Shown here: positions 33,867 through 42,113 of the stretch, one piece after another
Layout of the letters: each line of letters starts with the position of its first letter
How positions within the stretch are numbered: position 1 is the stretch's first letter
NCBI GenBank assembly: GCA_020630615.1
Contig: JAHDBA010000023.1
Coordinates: 1-42,113 of the forward strand
Direction of reading: 5' to 3'
DNA: 42,113 nucleotides
Source of the DNA: Myxococcota bacterium
GTDB taxonomy: Bacteria; Myxococcota; UBA727; JAHDBA01
Program-made: the position numbers and the translations under genes
The notes under the pieces: model-generated
What the model saw: only the letters and a program-made list of their open reading frames with translations
Database searches by the model: none
What the model was told of the DNA's origin: nothing

Positions 33867-34850
33867 ATGAATCGACACAACACATTCCCGACCCATGACA
33901 TGTTCCGACGCATGGCATCACGAGTGATCAGAAGCGTTATCGTGCTACTGGGCACAATGCTCTCAGTTGACCTAAGCGCTCAAGTGAGTTCACAACTCAA
34001 CTTTTGGGAGGAAGGCCTCGCATGTTTTGACGCGTGCATGACCACCGATTTAAACTTAACACTCAATGTCTCGAGCCCTTCTGGCGAGCGCACATGCTAC
34101 CGCAGAACAGAGAGCGACTCGAACGCCTTTGAGGCTTACACAATACCATTGGTGGATTTTGACTCTGAAACAGTCTTGAGCATCGCGTTGGGTGGCGTTG
34201 ATAATTGGGGCACCTGCCCCAGTCATGACTGTTGTGTCTCAACCCCGGGTGAAGCAGACGACATCTGTAAAAGAAATGAGCTATGTTATGATGCGACCAA
34301 CTTCAATGAAAACGATTGCTGTATTGTCGGTTTTGCCGAATGTGCAAGCCCAGCATTATGGTTTGAAGCAGAGATTGATGGGCCCGCGACTTTGAATGCG
34401 CACAGCCACTGGGTGCTCGATAGTGTTGGTGGAATTGCCGCGAAGGCACTTCGAACGGAAACACCTTTGAGCCTTAGTTCAGGGGTGAATGCGCCAGTTG
34501 TTGATGTCGTACTGGTGTCTCCCGACGCTGTCGATGCGAATGGCAGGGCATTGGAGTTGAATCTTAAGACCATGGTGACGAACGGCAACAACACGCATGA
34601 TAAATTAGACGCGCGTGGAGAACTCGACCTCGCAATCGCACTTGGGGACAACCTGCCAACAGATTGTATACCGGAATGTGTCGAAAGCGAAATCTTTGAT
34701 GAAAGCGAGATCGCGTGTGTCAGCGAAGGTGGCTGTGTTCAGAACTCCCCTTCTTTTTTTACAATACTCTTTATGATTCTCTTGCTTCTTTGGACTCGAC
34801 GTGAGCCCAACGGCATGCGCCCTTTTCAAACGACCGAATCCAAAGTGTGA
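33867..34850 (+). CDS. exported Cys-rich protein with sorting-like C-terminal tail
   Basis: 327 residues. A signal peptide (MASRVIRSVIVLLGTMLSVDLSAQ, with an earlier in-frame start at 33867 giving a longer n-region) is followed by a domain with about 16 cysteines (HDCCVSTPGE, NDCCIVGFAEC) and beta-rich stretches (ELDLAIALGDNL). The C terminus has CVSEGGC, then SFFTILFMILLLLW and RREPNG, i.e. Cys, helix and Arg-Arg, much like the TSP3 protein's tail and MYXO-CTERM types. Function unknown. It is wedged between glyQ and glyS with 66- and 7-base gaps, so it should be co-transcribed with them. Confidence 0.75.
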   Translation: MNRHNTFPTHDMFRRMASRVIRSVIVLLGTMLSVDLSAQVSSQLNFWEEGLACFDACMTTDLNLTLNVSSPSGERTCYRRTESDSNAFEAYTIPLVDFDSETVLSIALGGVDNWGTCPSHDCCVSTPGEADDICKRNELCYDATNFNENDCCIVGFAECASPALWFEAEIDGPATLNAHSHWVLDSVGGIAAKALRTETPLSLSSGVNAPVVDVVLVSPDAVDANGRALELNLKTMVTNGNNTHDKLDARGELDLAIALGDNLPTDCIPECVESEIFDESEIACVSEGGCVQNSPSFFTILFMILLLLWTRREPNGMRPFQTTESKV

Positions 34851-34857
34851 GGTTCAT

Positions 34858-36963
34858 ATGCGAGAACAAGCCAATTTAGTATTAGAGCTGGGCAGCGAAG
34901 AGCTACCTGCACGTTATGTTGATATCGCACTTTCGTACTTTGAAAGAGAGCTGCCAAAGATTTTAAAAGAAGTGGACCTAAGCTTCAAAGAAGTACGTTG
35001 CGATGGGACTCCACGTCGGCTGATGATCGAAATCAAGAACCTACAAACGCGCCAAGAGGACCGAGAATTTGAAGTGCTCGGGCCACCCGCAAATGCAGCT
35101 TTTGATGCAGCAGGGAATTTAACCCAGGCAGGTGCCGGATTCTTGAAAGCTCGAGGCGCGGCGCCGGAGAGTGCATATAAAAAAGAAAGCAAGCGCGGTG
35201 AAGTTCTTGCGGCAAAGGTTTTTGAACATGGAAAACAAAGCGTCGATATTCTGGGCGAAAGTTTTGCGGGCTTGGTCCGCAAGATACCTTTCCCGAAAAC
35301 CATGCGCTGGGACGACAGTGGGTTTCGCTATGCACGCCCGCTTCGATGGATCCTTGCGATGCATGGTGAAGCGCTGATCCCGATGCGTTTGGGTTCAGTC
35401 GAGTCCGGTACACTGACGTACGGGCATCGCTTTTTATCAGGTGAAGCGTTGAAGGTGAGCAGTGCGGATGCATACCTTTCATCGATACGAAAGGCACATG
35501 TCATGTTGGGGCGAAGAGAGCGACAAAACGCTATCGTCGATGCAGCCAATGAACTTGTGAAAGAAGTTTCAGGTCGCATGGTGGTAAACCAAGACTTGCT
35601 TGAAGAGGTCGGGAACCTCATCGAGAAACCCTTCGTCCTTCGAGGGTCTTTTGACACGTCCTTCCTCGATATGCCTAAAGAACTTTTGCTCTCAGAAATG
35701 AATGGTCACCAACGTTACTTTGGTGTTGAAGCCGATGATGGTAGGCTCCTTCCCTACTTTATTGTGGTCTCGGCCAGCCCAATGCAAGACAGTGCAGGGG
35801 CTTCCGCTGGATTCGCACGCGTTTTGCGGGCACGCTTCGCCGATGGGGCATTTTACTATCAACACGACTTGGACACGGGGCTTGAAGCCATGGCTTCAAA
35901 ACTTGAGCACGTCGCATTTCACCGAAAACTGGGGAGTGTTCAAAACAAGGCGAAACGCTGTGCAATTATTGCGGGTGCGCTCTCAGAGCGTCTTGAACTT
36001 GGTTTTTCAAAGGACGCGATTGCAGAAACAACAACGCTTTTTAAAGCAGATTTGAACGCAGGTGTGATTGGAGAGTTTCCTGAGCTTCAAGGTTTAATGG
36101 GTGCCCATTACGCATTGAAGCAGGGCGTCGACCCCATGATTGCAAGCGCAATTGAATCGCATTATCAACCCAAAGGTGCACACGACCCTGTCGCGAAAGA
36201 CTCTCTGGGGGCATTGGTGGGCGTTGCAGATCGCCTCGACTCGCTTGTCGGTCTTTTACAATTTGAAAAGCTGCCCAAAGGAAACCGAGATCCACTCGGC
36301 CTTCGGCGGATCGCGATTTCAATGTTACGCGTGTGCCGCAAACACGGGTGGGATATCTCTTTGGACGCATTACTTGAATACGCAGCAGAGGGTTATAAGT
36401 ATACGCATCCTGACATGGAGATTGACGTTGCGATTGTGAGAACGTTTCTGGTGAACCGTGCAGTTGGAGTCTTAAGCTCAGAGCTCGAGGCTGAGCAAGG
36501 CAAAACGCCTCCCAAGTCGCTGATTGATGGAGTTCTTGAGCGCGGCGATGATCGTTTTCTAGATGCATACAAGCGCGCTTTAGCGGTTGAGAGCTTACGC
36601 GAAGACTCGAATGAAACCTTCTTAACGCTTGTAGGCTTGTGTAAGCGTGTGGACAACATTCTCACCAAATCCAAAGATGTGGAAAAGAATGACATTGTTG
36701 ATAGTGCCCTCCTTGTCGAAGACGCGGAGAAGAATCTGAGTCGCCATGTTTACCAAATCATCAATGAAGCGAAGTCCATGAACTATCGGGACCGTTTTGT
36801 AGCTTTAGCGGGTATTGTGCCTCATGTGAGTCGCTTTTTTGACGATGTTATGGTGAATGCGGACGACCCAAAACTTCGTGCCAATCGCCTTGGACTGCTT
36901 GCGACTTTACAAGGCTTATGGCGTGACCTTCTCGACTTTTCGGTGGTTGCTGACTTAAACTGA
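34858..36963 (+). CDS. glyS: glycyl-tRNA synthetase beta subunit
   Basis: 701 residues from the ATG at 34858; an upstream in-frame GTG (34801) would overlap the previous gene. The N terminus NLVLELGSEELPARYV and blocks PLRWILAMHG, GHRFL, LSEMNGHQRYF, FYYQHDL and ADRLDSLVG are those of the beta subunit, which includes the HD-type and DALR-like anticodon-binding regions (C-terminal FFDDVMVNADDPKLRANRL). With GlyQ it forms the tetrameric synthetase. It starts 7 bases after the exported-protein gene, so it is likely translated by coupling through that gene. Confidence 0.97.
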   Translation: MREQANLVLELGSEELPARYVDIALSYFERELPKILKEVDLSFKEVRCDGTPRRLMIEIKNLQTRQEDREFEVLGPPANAAFDAAGNLTQAGAGFLKARGAAPESAYKKESKRGEVLAAKVFEHGKQSVDILGESFAGLVRKIPFPKTMRWDDSGFRYARPLRWILAMHGEALIPMRLGSVESGTLTYGHRFLSGEALKVSSADAYLSSIRKAHVMLGRRERQNAIVDAANELVKEVSGRMVVNQDLLEEVGNLIEKPFVLRGSFDTSFLDMPKELLLSEMNGHQRYFGVEADDGRLLPYFIVVSASPMQDSAGASAGFARVLRARFADGAFYYQHDLDTGLEAMASKLEHVAFHRKLGSVQNKAKRCAIIAGALSERLELGFSKDAIAETTTLFKADLNAGVIGEFPELQGLMGAHYALKQGVDPMIASAIESHYQPKGAHDPVAKDSLGALVGVADRLDSLVGLLQFEKLPKGNRDPLGLRRIAISMLRVCRKHGWDISLDALLEYAAEGYKYTHPDMEIDVAIVRTFLVNRAVGVLSSELEAEQGKTPPKSLIDGVLERGDDRFLDAYKRALAVESLREDSNETFLTLVGLCKRVDNILTKSKDVEKNDIVDSALLVEDAEKNLSRHVYQIINEAKSMNYRDRFVALAGIVPHVSRFFDDVMVNADDPKLRANRLGLLATLQGLWRDLLDFSVVADLN

Positions 36964-36967
36964 ATGA

Positions 36968-37270
36968 ATGGATCAAGCCAAACGGCGAAAGTTACGCTTA
37001 CGACCGACCTCCGTGTGTCCCTTATGTGATGGGCTCATGGAGCGTAAGACGACGATTGCTGAGAAAACCGGATACCGGCATTGGGGTGATGTTGACCCAT
37101 TCCTAAAACTTGGTGGTATCGAGATCCACCATTTCATTTGTATTGCCTGCGGGAATGTTGCGGCATATCAGGTTCAGTTCCAATTTGATGGCTTTGGCGA
37201 GACCAAAGAAGAACGTCGCCGCCGAAGGCGTGAAGCAATTGCAAAGAAGGCTTTAGAAGGTCTTGATTAA
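36968..37270 (+). CDS. small zinc-ribbon protein, unknown function
   Basis: 100 residues, no signal. Cys17 and Cys20 (CPLC) and Cys58 and Cys61 (CIAC) suggest one zinc site, with His54-His55 nearby. The N terminus is very basic (KRRKLRLRP) and the C terminus holds ERRRRRREAIAKK, so it may bind nucleic acid. It starts 4 bases after the glyS stop and is the last gene of the rel-ridA-glyQ-X-glyS cluster, a position that hints at a translation-linked role. Family unknown to me. Confidence 0.7.
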   Translation: MDQAKRRKLRLRPTSVCPLCDGLMERKTTIAEKTGYRHWGDVDPFLKLGGIEIHHFICIACGNVAAYQVQFQFDGFGETKEERRRRRREAIAKKALEGLD

Positions 37271-37451
37271 GGCGTGCGCGCTTCTGGGTAAAAGTTTTTT
37301 GGGTTGCATTGACGCAGACTCACGCGATCAAACCATTGACTTTGCTTCGCAGGGAACGGTGTGGGCCAATGTGGTTTTGCGCACCCTTTTTCCGATGTGA
37401 CGCATCTTAAGACACTCCTTGACGATAATAGTCTTGAGGATGGGAGCAGCC

Positions 37452-37471
37452 TATAATTAACGGGTTGGAGG
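37452..37471 (+). promoter_or_regulatory. possible -10 box and ribosome binding site of the TPR gene
   Basis: TATAAT (37452-37457) and GGAGG (37467-37471, 5 bases before the ATG at 37477) lie close together. A transcript starting about 37464 would have almost no leader before the ribosome site; no good -35 is visible, so the promoter is weak evidence but the ribosome site is strong. Confidence 0.35.
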
Positions 37472-37476
37472 CAGCA

Positions 37477-38412
37477 ATGGCGAGTATTGTCACGAACGAT
37501 GAGGGCTTCAAAAATTTACATAGAGGAAACCTCAGTGATGCGAAATCCCAGTTTTTAACATCCATAATGGAGCACCCCGAGTCTTTGGATGCTTATCGCG
37601 GGCTCGCGCTAACACATGGGGAACTCAGTGAATGGATCGATGCGGTTGATGTTCTTGAGCTCGCGATCGAGCTTCTTCAAAGTATCTCAGAAAGTGATGA
37701 AAGGGTCTTGTTTTTCACAGCTCTGCAAGCGGCTTTTGCACTTAAGGCTGGCGACCAAGCCGGGGCACGTCAAAATATTACGCTCGTCAGAAATGCACAG
37801 CGCTTTGCTGCAGGCCAAGGTAAGGGAGCGCAAGCACTCCAGGACTTAGAGAGAATCGACTCCGTGCTTTTAGAGCTCGAAGAGGAGGCAAGCGCAACAC
37901 CTCAAGAAAACTTAGGCGAAGCCCAAATCGCTGCATTAATTGCCGACCAGAACAATCTGGCCAAGGTGCTGGGCTTCGACGATACTATGCTCAGAGCTTT
38001 ATACGATCGAGCGGTCACACTCCTGGAGAAAAAAGACTTTCATGCCGCAGCACAAGTGTTTGATAGCCTTGTATGCTTGGAGCCGAAGGTGCCAATGTTT
38101 CATCTTGGGCTTGCAGCCTCGTACGAAGGTCTGGAAAATTTTGTAAATGCCTCAAAAGCGTATTCTCGCGCCCTTCAATTGGCGAAATCGTTGAGTTTCA
38201 ATTCAGAGAAAGTGAGTGCTGATGTTCTTTTGCGCCGTGCGACCTTTCATATCGACGGGATGGACTTTGATGAAGCACTTCAAGACATAGAATCACTCAG
38301 TGCACTGCAAGAATCATTTGATCGCGATTTAACAATGCGCTTTGCACTCTGCTGTCAAGATTACGACGATGAGGTTGTGCAAAGCCAAAATGAAGAGGGA
38401 GTGGTACCATGA
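37477..38412 (+). CDS. TPR protein, possibly chaperone-like (SycD/LcrH-type)
   Basis: 311 residues from the ATG at 37477, set by GGAGG; a TTG at 37465 overlaps that site. No signal peptide. It looks all-helical with TPR-like repeats: GNLSDAKSQFLTSIMEHPES, then DFHAAAQVFDSLVCLEPKVP, MFHLGLAASYEGLENFVNAS and FDEALQDIESLSALQ. The stretch from VFDSLVCLEPK to YSRALQLA resembles the TPRs of class II type III secretion chaperones, which bind a large partner made from the next gene. The stop overlaps the next start (ATGA at 38409-38412), so the two are translationally coupled. Chaperone function is inference; an ordinary TPR scaffold is the alternative. Confidence 0.8.
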   Translation: MASIVTNDEGFKNLHRGNLSDAKSQFLTSIMEHPESLDAYRGLALTHGELSEWIDAVDVLELAIELLQSISESDERVLFFTALQAAFALKAGDQAGARQNITLVRNAQRFAAGQGKGAQALQDLERIDSVLLELEEEASATPQENLGEAQIAALIADQNNLAKVLGFDDTMLRALYDRAVTLLEKKDFHAAAQVFDSLVCLEPKVPMFHLGLAASYEGLENFVNASKAYSRALQLAKSLSFNSEKVSADVLLRRATFHIDGMDFDEALQDIESLSALQESFDRDLTMRFALCCQDYDDEVVQSQNEEGVVP

Positions 38413-40439
38413 CAAGTATTAAATCTAGCGCGCCTGTTATGCAGCCTCCTAAAGCAAATACTCCAAAGAGCACCAACGTGGGTCATGTGGAGTGCAGTGA
38501 AGAATGCATTGAGGATGTGCAGGAGTCTCCCGCAGATTCAAGTTTCGCTCCAGAAGTATGCGACGATGACGCCGGCGGTATCGAAGAACTTACAACCCAT
38601 GTCAATACCACAAGTGAAACATCAGAAGCTCAGAAGAGCCCAGAAGTTAAGGAAAGCTCGACCGAACTTTCTGTCACAACCGAGACAAGTGACTCCTTTG
38701 AAGAAGGAACAAGTAAAGGTTTAGAGAACGATGGGGGGCGGGGAAGCGACTCAAACTCGTTGGAAAGCGCCGCAAAATATGGAACATCTGAAGATGGCGC
38801 CATTTTACGTGCGGAACCTGAGTCCAGTACCCAAGAGCAAGAATCAGCGTCAAAAAAATCAGACAACGCACATTCAATAGGCGATGTTTCCGATACTCAG
38901 AAGTCTGAAACGAAGACACATCGAAATCATCCTCAAAATAAAAATACTCCAAACGATTTGGCGCAGCCCCCGCGGAACTCAAGTGAACTTGGTGGGAAAA
39001 CGTCTAGGAATAAAAATACTGGCGAAAACTCTGCGCAGAACAAAAGTGTCGCCAATAGAACGCGTGGCAATGGATTTATCAACGAAACGCGCCGCTCAAA
39101 TACAACAAAAAACAACAAACCCTCAAATAAGGCAGGGGTGAATGGTTCGATGAATCAAAGAGCAGGGGGGCATTTAGGGAGAAACACCAGTCCCTCCAAT
39201 AAATTGCCGGGTACAAATCCTGCGAACAAAACAAAACATAAGAACGCAAACAACACTCTCTCGAATACTGCGCGTGGAGGAGTCAGTGGGGGACGGACAA
39301 CCCCAACACAATCAACACATAAAACCCTGAAGAACCCCTCGAAGGTGAAAACCAATTCAAGTAGGACACCGCTAAAGACATCGAACAGAGCTAAGATTGG
39401 TTCACCGTCTCAAGCAGGTAGAAGAATCGCAAACACGAAGAACTTGAGCCGTGCCAAGACTCAAAAATCATCGACGCGCGTGAGTGGAAATTTAAGAGCG
39501 ACCAAAGGGGGAAACACGACCAGCACGCAAGCGTCACAAACAAGGGGTGTTAATCGAGGGGCTAATGTCGCGAATGCGAAACGCTTACAACAGAGTAGCG
39601 TCAAGTCTGGAAGTGCAAAACGACGTGTAGCTCGTCAACAGGTACGCCAACGTGCAAAAGCGGAGCAAAACCGTGCAGGGCTGGTGAAAGGCGAGATGGT
39701 TAAGGGTCAGGTTTCACGAAGTGTTGTGAAGCAGACGCAGATGAAAGCGCAGGTGAACAAGCGCGTTGTACATGAAAAACGAATTCATGAAAGTGTTGTT
39801 CGAGAAGTCACTCAGCGTTGTACGCAAGCCTTAGAGGTTGTACGGAACCTCGAGAGTAGGAAGAGACTCGATGTTAAGGTTAAACACGAAATTGTGAAGG
39901 TGAAAGAACGTCTGCAAAGGGTTGTTCAAGGCCTATGTGTCGCCAATCTCGTCAAGAGTGAATATTCCAAGCGTTCGGGGCTTCAAAGTGGTCAGGTGTT
40001 TGAACGCGCAATGGATGCGCTGATTGATGCAGCCTTCGACGCTGAGATGGGACGTGTTGAAGCGGTTAAGGCTCAAGCGTGGCTAAGTGAGGTCATTGAG
40101 ACCGCAACAGACGGTGAAATGACCATGAGTACACTTGCGCAAGACGATGTGTTGACTGCACTTGTAGACTCAAATGATGTGAGTGAGCTGATTGAAGACG
40201 AAGAGATCGCGGAAGACCAGGTATCGGAAGAACTTGAAGAAGGCCGCGCTGAAGAAGAAGCCAATGCTGAGGCTGTGACTGAGCGCGTCGCTGCGAAAAC
40301 AAGCGGCGACACGAGCGGCGGTGCTTCCTTTGATATTGCGGAGGATTTAGCGATCGGCAATAACTTCGATGACGATGAAGGCGAAGAGGAAGAAGAAGAG
40401 GATGAAGGCGAAGAGGAAGAAGAGGAAGAAGAAGCTTAG
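38409..40439 (+). CDS. large disordered, charge-segregated protein
   Basis: 676 residues, no signal peptide and no recognisable family. It has four blocks. Residues 1-175 are Ser/Glu/Thr-rich and acidic. About 175-415 are Asn/Thr/Ser/Lys/Arg-rich and basic (SNTTKNNKPSNKAG). About 415-580 are predicted helical with many Val/Lys/Glu/Arg (VVHEKRIHESVVREVTQRC). The rest is acidic, ending in runs of Glu (DEGEEEEEEEEA). Such polyampholyte proteins can condense or scaffold other molecules. It shares the ATGA overlap with the TPR gene, so the TPR protein may bind it. No homologue known to me. Confidence 0.75.
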   Translation: MTSIKSSAPVMQPPKANTPKSTNVGHVECSEECIEDVQESPADSSFAPEVCDDDAGGIEELTTHVNTTSETSEAQKSPEVKESSTELSVTTETSDSFEEGTSKGLENDGGRGSDSNSLESAAKYGTSEDGAILRAEPESSTQEQESASKKSDNAHSIGDVSDTQKSETKTHRNHPQNKNTPNDLAQPPRNSSELGGKTSRNKNTGENSAQNKSVANRTRGNGFINETRRSNTTKNNKPSNKAGVNGSMNQRAGGHLGRNTSPSNKLPGTNPANKTKHKNANNTLSNTARGGVSGGRTTPTQSTHKTLKNPSKVKTNSSRTPLKTSNRAKIGSPSQAGRRIANTKNLSRAKTQKSSTRVSGNLRATKGGNTTSTQASQTRGVNRGANVANAKRLQQSSVKSGSAKRRVARQQVRQRAKAEQNRAGLVKGEMVKGQVSRSVVKQTQMKAQVNKRVVHEKRIHESVVREVTQRCTQALEVVRNLESRKRLDVKVKHEIVKVKERLQRVVQGLCVANLVKSEYSKRSGLQSGQVFERAMDALIDAAFDAEMGRVEAVKAQAWLSEVIETATDGEMTMSTLAQDDVLTALVDSNDVSELIEDEEIAEDQVSEELEEGRAEEEANAEAVTERVAAKTSGDTSGGASFDIAEDLAIGNNFDDDEGEEEEEEDEGEEEEEEEEA

Positions 40440-40484
40440 GGTTCGAGGTTGGTCTTGACTGCGACTTTCGTTGCACATCAGATC

Positions 40485-41474
40485 CTACAACCCTTCGCCC
40501 ACGTTGAAGTAGTGCAGTAGAAATGCCTGAAAGTCTGGCCAGGGTTTGGCTTGGCAACGAATATTGTGTTCTTTGAGCTCGAGCCTACTAGCATGCAAAA
40601 GCTGACGACGATGACCGAGAAGTTTGGCGCATTCTTCATGACTGACTTTACCATCGCAGAAATCTGTGAAGAGTTGGTCGCCGCCTTGGTAGAGCTTATC
40701 GCCGATGATGGGGTAGCCAAGCGATGCTAGATGTGCACGGAGTTGATGTTGCCGACCGCTTTCAGGGTAAAGTTCAACCAAAGACATCGTACAGCATCGA
40801 CTTATTGAAAGACGTCGATAACGGGTGCGAGAAGGTGCACCCTCAGCGTCAACAATCATTTTAATCCGCACCAAACCACGATCGTTTTGAAGCGCAAGGG
40901 GCTGGTCGATAACCCCGTGTTCAGGGCAAATACCTTTTACTATTGCGTGGTAAGTTTTTGTTACTAGCCCGTCTTGGAATGCCATTTTCAGCTTGCGTTC
41001 GACGTTTCGATGCTTGGCACACAGTAGAACTCCAGAAGTTTCTCTGTCGAGGCGGTGACAGGGGTTTGGTCGCTGAGTTTGTGAGTATGCTTTTAAGCTG
41101 AGCCACGATGTTACGCTTCGGTAGTAGGATTGAGCACTTGGGTGGGCGGTAAGGTGTGGGGCCTTACTCACTAAAACAAAATCTTCGTTTTCATGCAGTC
41201 GTGTAGGGTAGGGCGGCATATCTGCCAAGGCGTCGGGTGGCATTCGCCAAACCGAGATTTCATCATTGTGCTGTACACGTTGCGATGCACGCGAGGGTAG
41301 ACCTTTAATATGAACATGCCCATCCCGAATAAGTGATTGAACGCGAACGCGGGAAGTGTATTCCATTTTTAGAACGAGGTAGCGGTCAAGTCGCATTCCC
41401 GCATGCTCTAAGATCACAGACCAGCGCACAGGAACTCTCTTCGTTGGATGATGTATTGAACTCATATTGGACAT
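40485..41474 (-). CDS. RluA/RluD-family pseudouridine synthase
   Basis: 329 residues. An N-terminal S4 RNA-binding domain (about 20-80: MRLDRYLVLKMEYTSRVRVQ, SLIRDGHVHIKG) leads to the RluA/RluD catalytic domain with HRLDRETSGV, where Asp143 is the catalytic aspartate. YHAIVKG and ESGRQHQLRAHL are further family motifs. It isomerises uridines in rRNA or tRNA; the target site cannot be read from sequence. The exact start is uncertain: ATGs at 41474 and 41465 are both in frame, without a clear ribosome binding site. It converges with the disordered-protein gene and no terminator is seen between them. Confidence 0.9.
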   Translation of the reverse strand: MSNMSSIHHPTKRVPVRWSVILEHAGMRLDRYLVLKMEYTSRVRVQSLIRDGHVHIKGLPSRASQRVQHNDEISVWRMPPDALADMPPYPTRLHENEDFVLVSKAPHLTAHPSAQSYYRSVTSWLSLKAYSQTQRPNPCHRLDRETSGVLLCAKHRNVERKLKMAFQDGLVTKTYHAIVKGICPEHGVIDQPLALQNDRGLVRIKMIVDAEGAPSRTRYRRLSISRCCTMSLVELYPESGRQHQLRAHLASLGYPIIGDKLYQGGDQLFTDFCDGKVSHEECAKLLGHRRQLLHASRLELKEHNIRCQAKPWPDFQAFLLHYFNVGEGL

Positions 41475-41598
41475 ATGACCGAGGGTTAACGTAGTGATGC
41501 GACAATGTCATGAATGCTTTGATTATGAGAAGTACATATAATTAGGTGTTTATTTGAGAGACTGATGCGATCAAAATCAAGACACTTTGTGTTCCAGT

Positions 41599-41628
41599 TT
41601 GAACCGACGTGGTTTGGCTCGTTATTCT
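41599..41628 (+). promoter_or_regulatory. possible sigma-70 promoter of the last lipoprotein gene
   Basis: TTGAAC (41599-41604) and TATTCT (41623-41628) are separated by 18 bases, each matching consensus at four of six positions. The start would fall near 41635, followed by AGGAG (41645-41649) and the ATG at 41657. Confidence 0.35.
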
Positions 41629-41656
41629 ACTAAAGTCCAGGGTTAGGAGCGTTGAT

Positions 41657-42113
41657 ATGAAGAAGAGCTTAACAAGATTTTCATGCACTCGACTGTGGCT
41701 TTCGACGGCACTTTTTGGCGTGCTTGTTTCGTCCTGTGAGTGTGAAGTCGATCCGGGTCGAAGTGGCAATGGTGTCAGTGAAGACGATCCTAGCCTTCCG
41801 GATCAAACGAGTCGTCAACCCGACCCGCACTATAACTATACTCAGAATCTCGCGAAAGATTCTGACTGTGATGGTCTTTCAGATGCGGAAGAAAACCTAA
41901 AACAATACCCCTTGGCAGATGGGTCTCTGGCTTTCACCGACCCCAACAATCCAGACAGTGATGGTGATGGTATTCTCGATGGCATTGAAGTCGGCGCGAC
42001 AGTTCTGGTATCCGATGAGGACTGCCCCGCGGGCGTAGATTCTTCGACCCGCTTGGATGCTGACCCAGAATCAACGACATCTCCTGTTGTCGCTGATAGC
42101 GATGGCGACTGTA
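41657..42113 (+). CDS. TSP3-repeat lipoprotein, cut by window end
   Basis: At least 152 residues, open to the window edge. AGGAG (41645-41649) precedes the ATG by 7 bases. A signal peptide (MKKSLTRF, LWLSTALFGVLVSSC) ends in the lipobox VSSC, so the protein is lipid-anchored. After an acidic linker, TSP3-like calcium motifs appear: DSDCDGLSDAEEN, DPNNPDSDGDGILDGIEVG and ADSDGDC at the very end, similar to the units of the 1121-residue TSP3 protein earlier in the window. Its remaining length and any C-terminal tail cannot be seen. Confidence 0.85.
   Translation, partial: MKKSLTRFSCTRLWLSTALFGVLVSSCECEVDPGRSGNGVSEDDPSLPDQTSRQPDPHYNYTQNLAKDSDCDGLSDAEENLKQYPLADGSLAFTDPNNPDSDGDGILDGIEVGATVLVSDEDCPAGVDSSTRLDADPESTTSPVVADSDGDC

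Overview
The window looks like the chromosome of a Gram-negative bacterium with the exported-protein style of Myxococcota/Deltaproteobacteria. There are many lipoproteins with long Asp/Glu/Ser-rich linkers, giant secreted proteins built from thrombospondin type 3 (TSP3), IPT/TIG and Ig-like repeats, a PilZ-type protein of the myxobacterial sort, an OprP-like porin, and C-terminal tails of the Cys + membrane helix + Arg-Arg type. Taxonomy is inferred from gene style only; no rRNA is present.

Layout. 1-6400: tRNA-Val, two Cys-rich lipoproteins around a membrane acyltransferase, and a 1121-residue TSP3-repeat protein closed by a strong terminator. 6400-12100: a small hydrophobic protein, tRNA-Phe (minus strand), an 1177-residue IPT/TIG lipoprotein, a small FtsB/DivIC-like protein and an exported protein with a Lys/Ser repeat tail. 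12100-21650: an esterase (minus), an unrecognised exported protein next to an OprP-like porin, a PilZ protein (minus), a 1284-residue lipoprotein and a small zinc-binding protein. 21675-24962 (minus): a probable operon of thiolase, LeuA-like/HMGL-type enzyme and a tandem-domain protein. 25075-28236: DNA polymerase I followed directly by a decayed IS3-family transposase fragment. 28237-37270: a lipoprotein, an RlmI-like methyltransferase, then a tight translation/stringent-response cluster: Rel (ppGpp synthetase/hydrolase), RidA, GlyQ, an exported Cys-rich protein, GlyS and a zinc-ribbon protein. 37477-40439: a TPR protein translationally coupled to a large disordered, charge-segregated protein. 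40485-41474 (minus): an RluA/RluD-type pseudouridine synthase. From 41657 a further TSP3 lipoprotein runs off the window.

How the genes fit. Housekeeping genes (polA, rel, ridA, glyQ, glyS, rRNA modification, thiolase/LeuA-like) alternate with lineage-specific surface genes. The points most worth a second look are the TPR/disordered pair, the exported gene wedged between glyQ and glyS, the shared C-terminal tails, the 21-residue CX3C-CX3C repeats at 2609-2797, and the IS3 scar behind polA.
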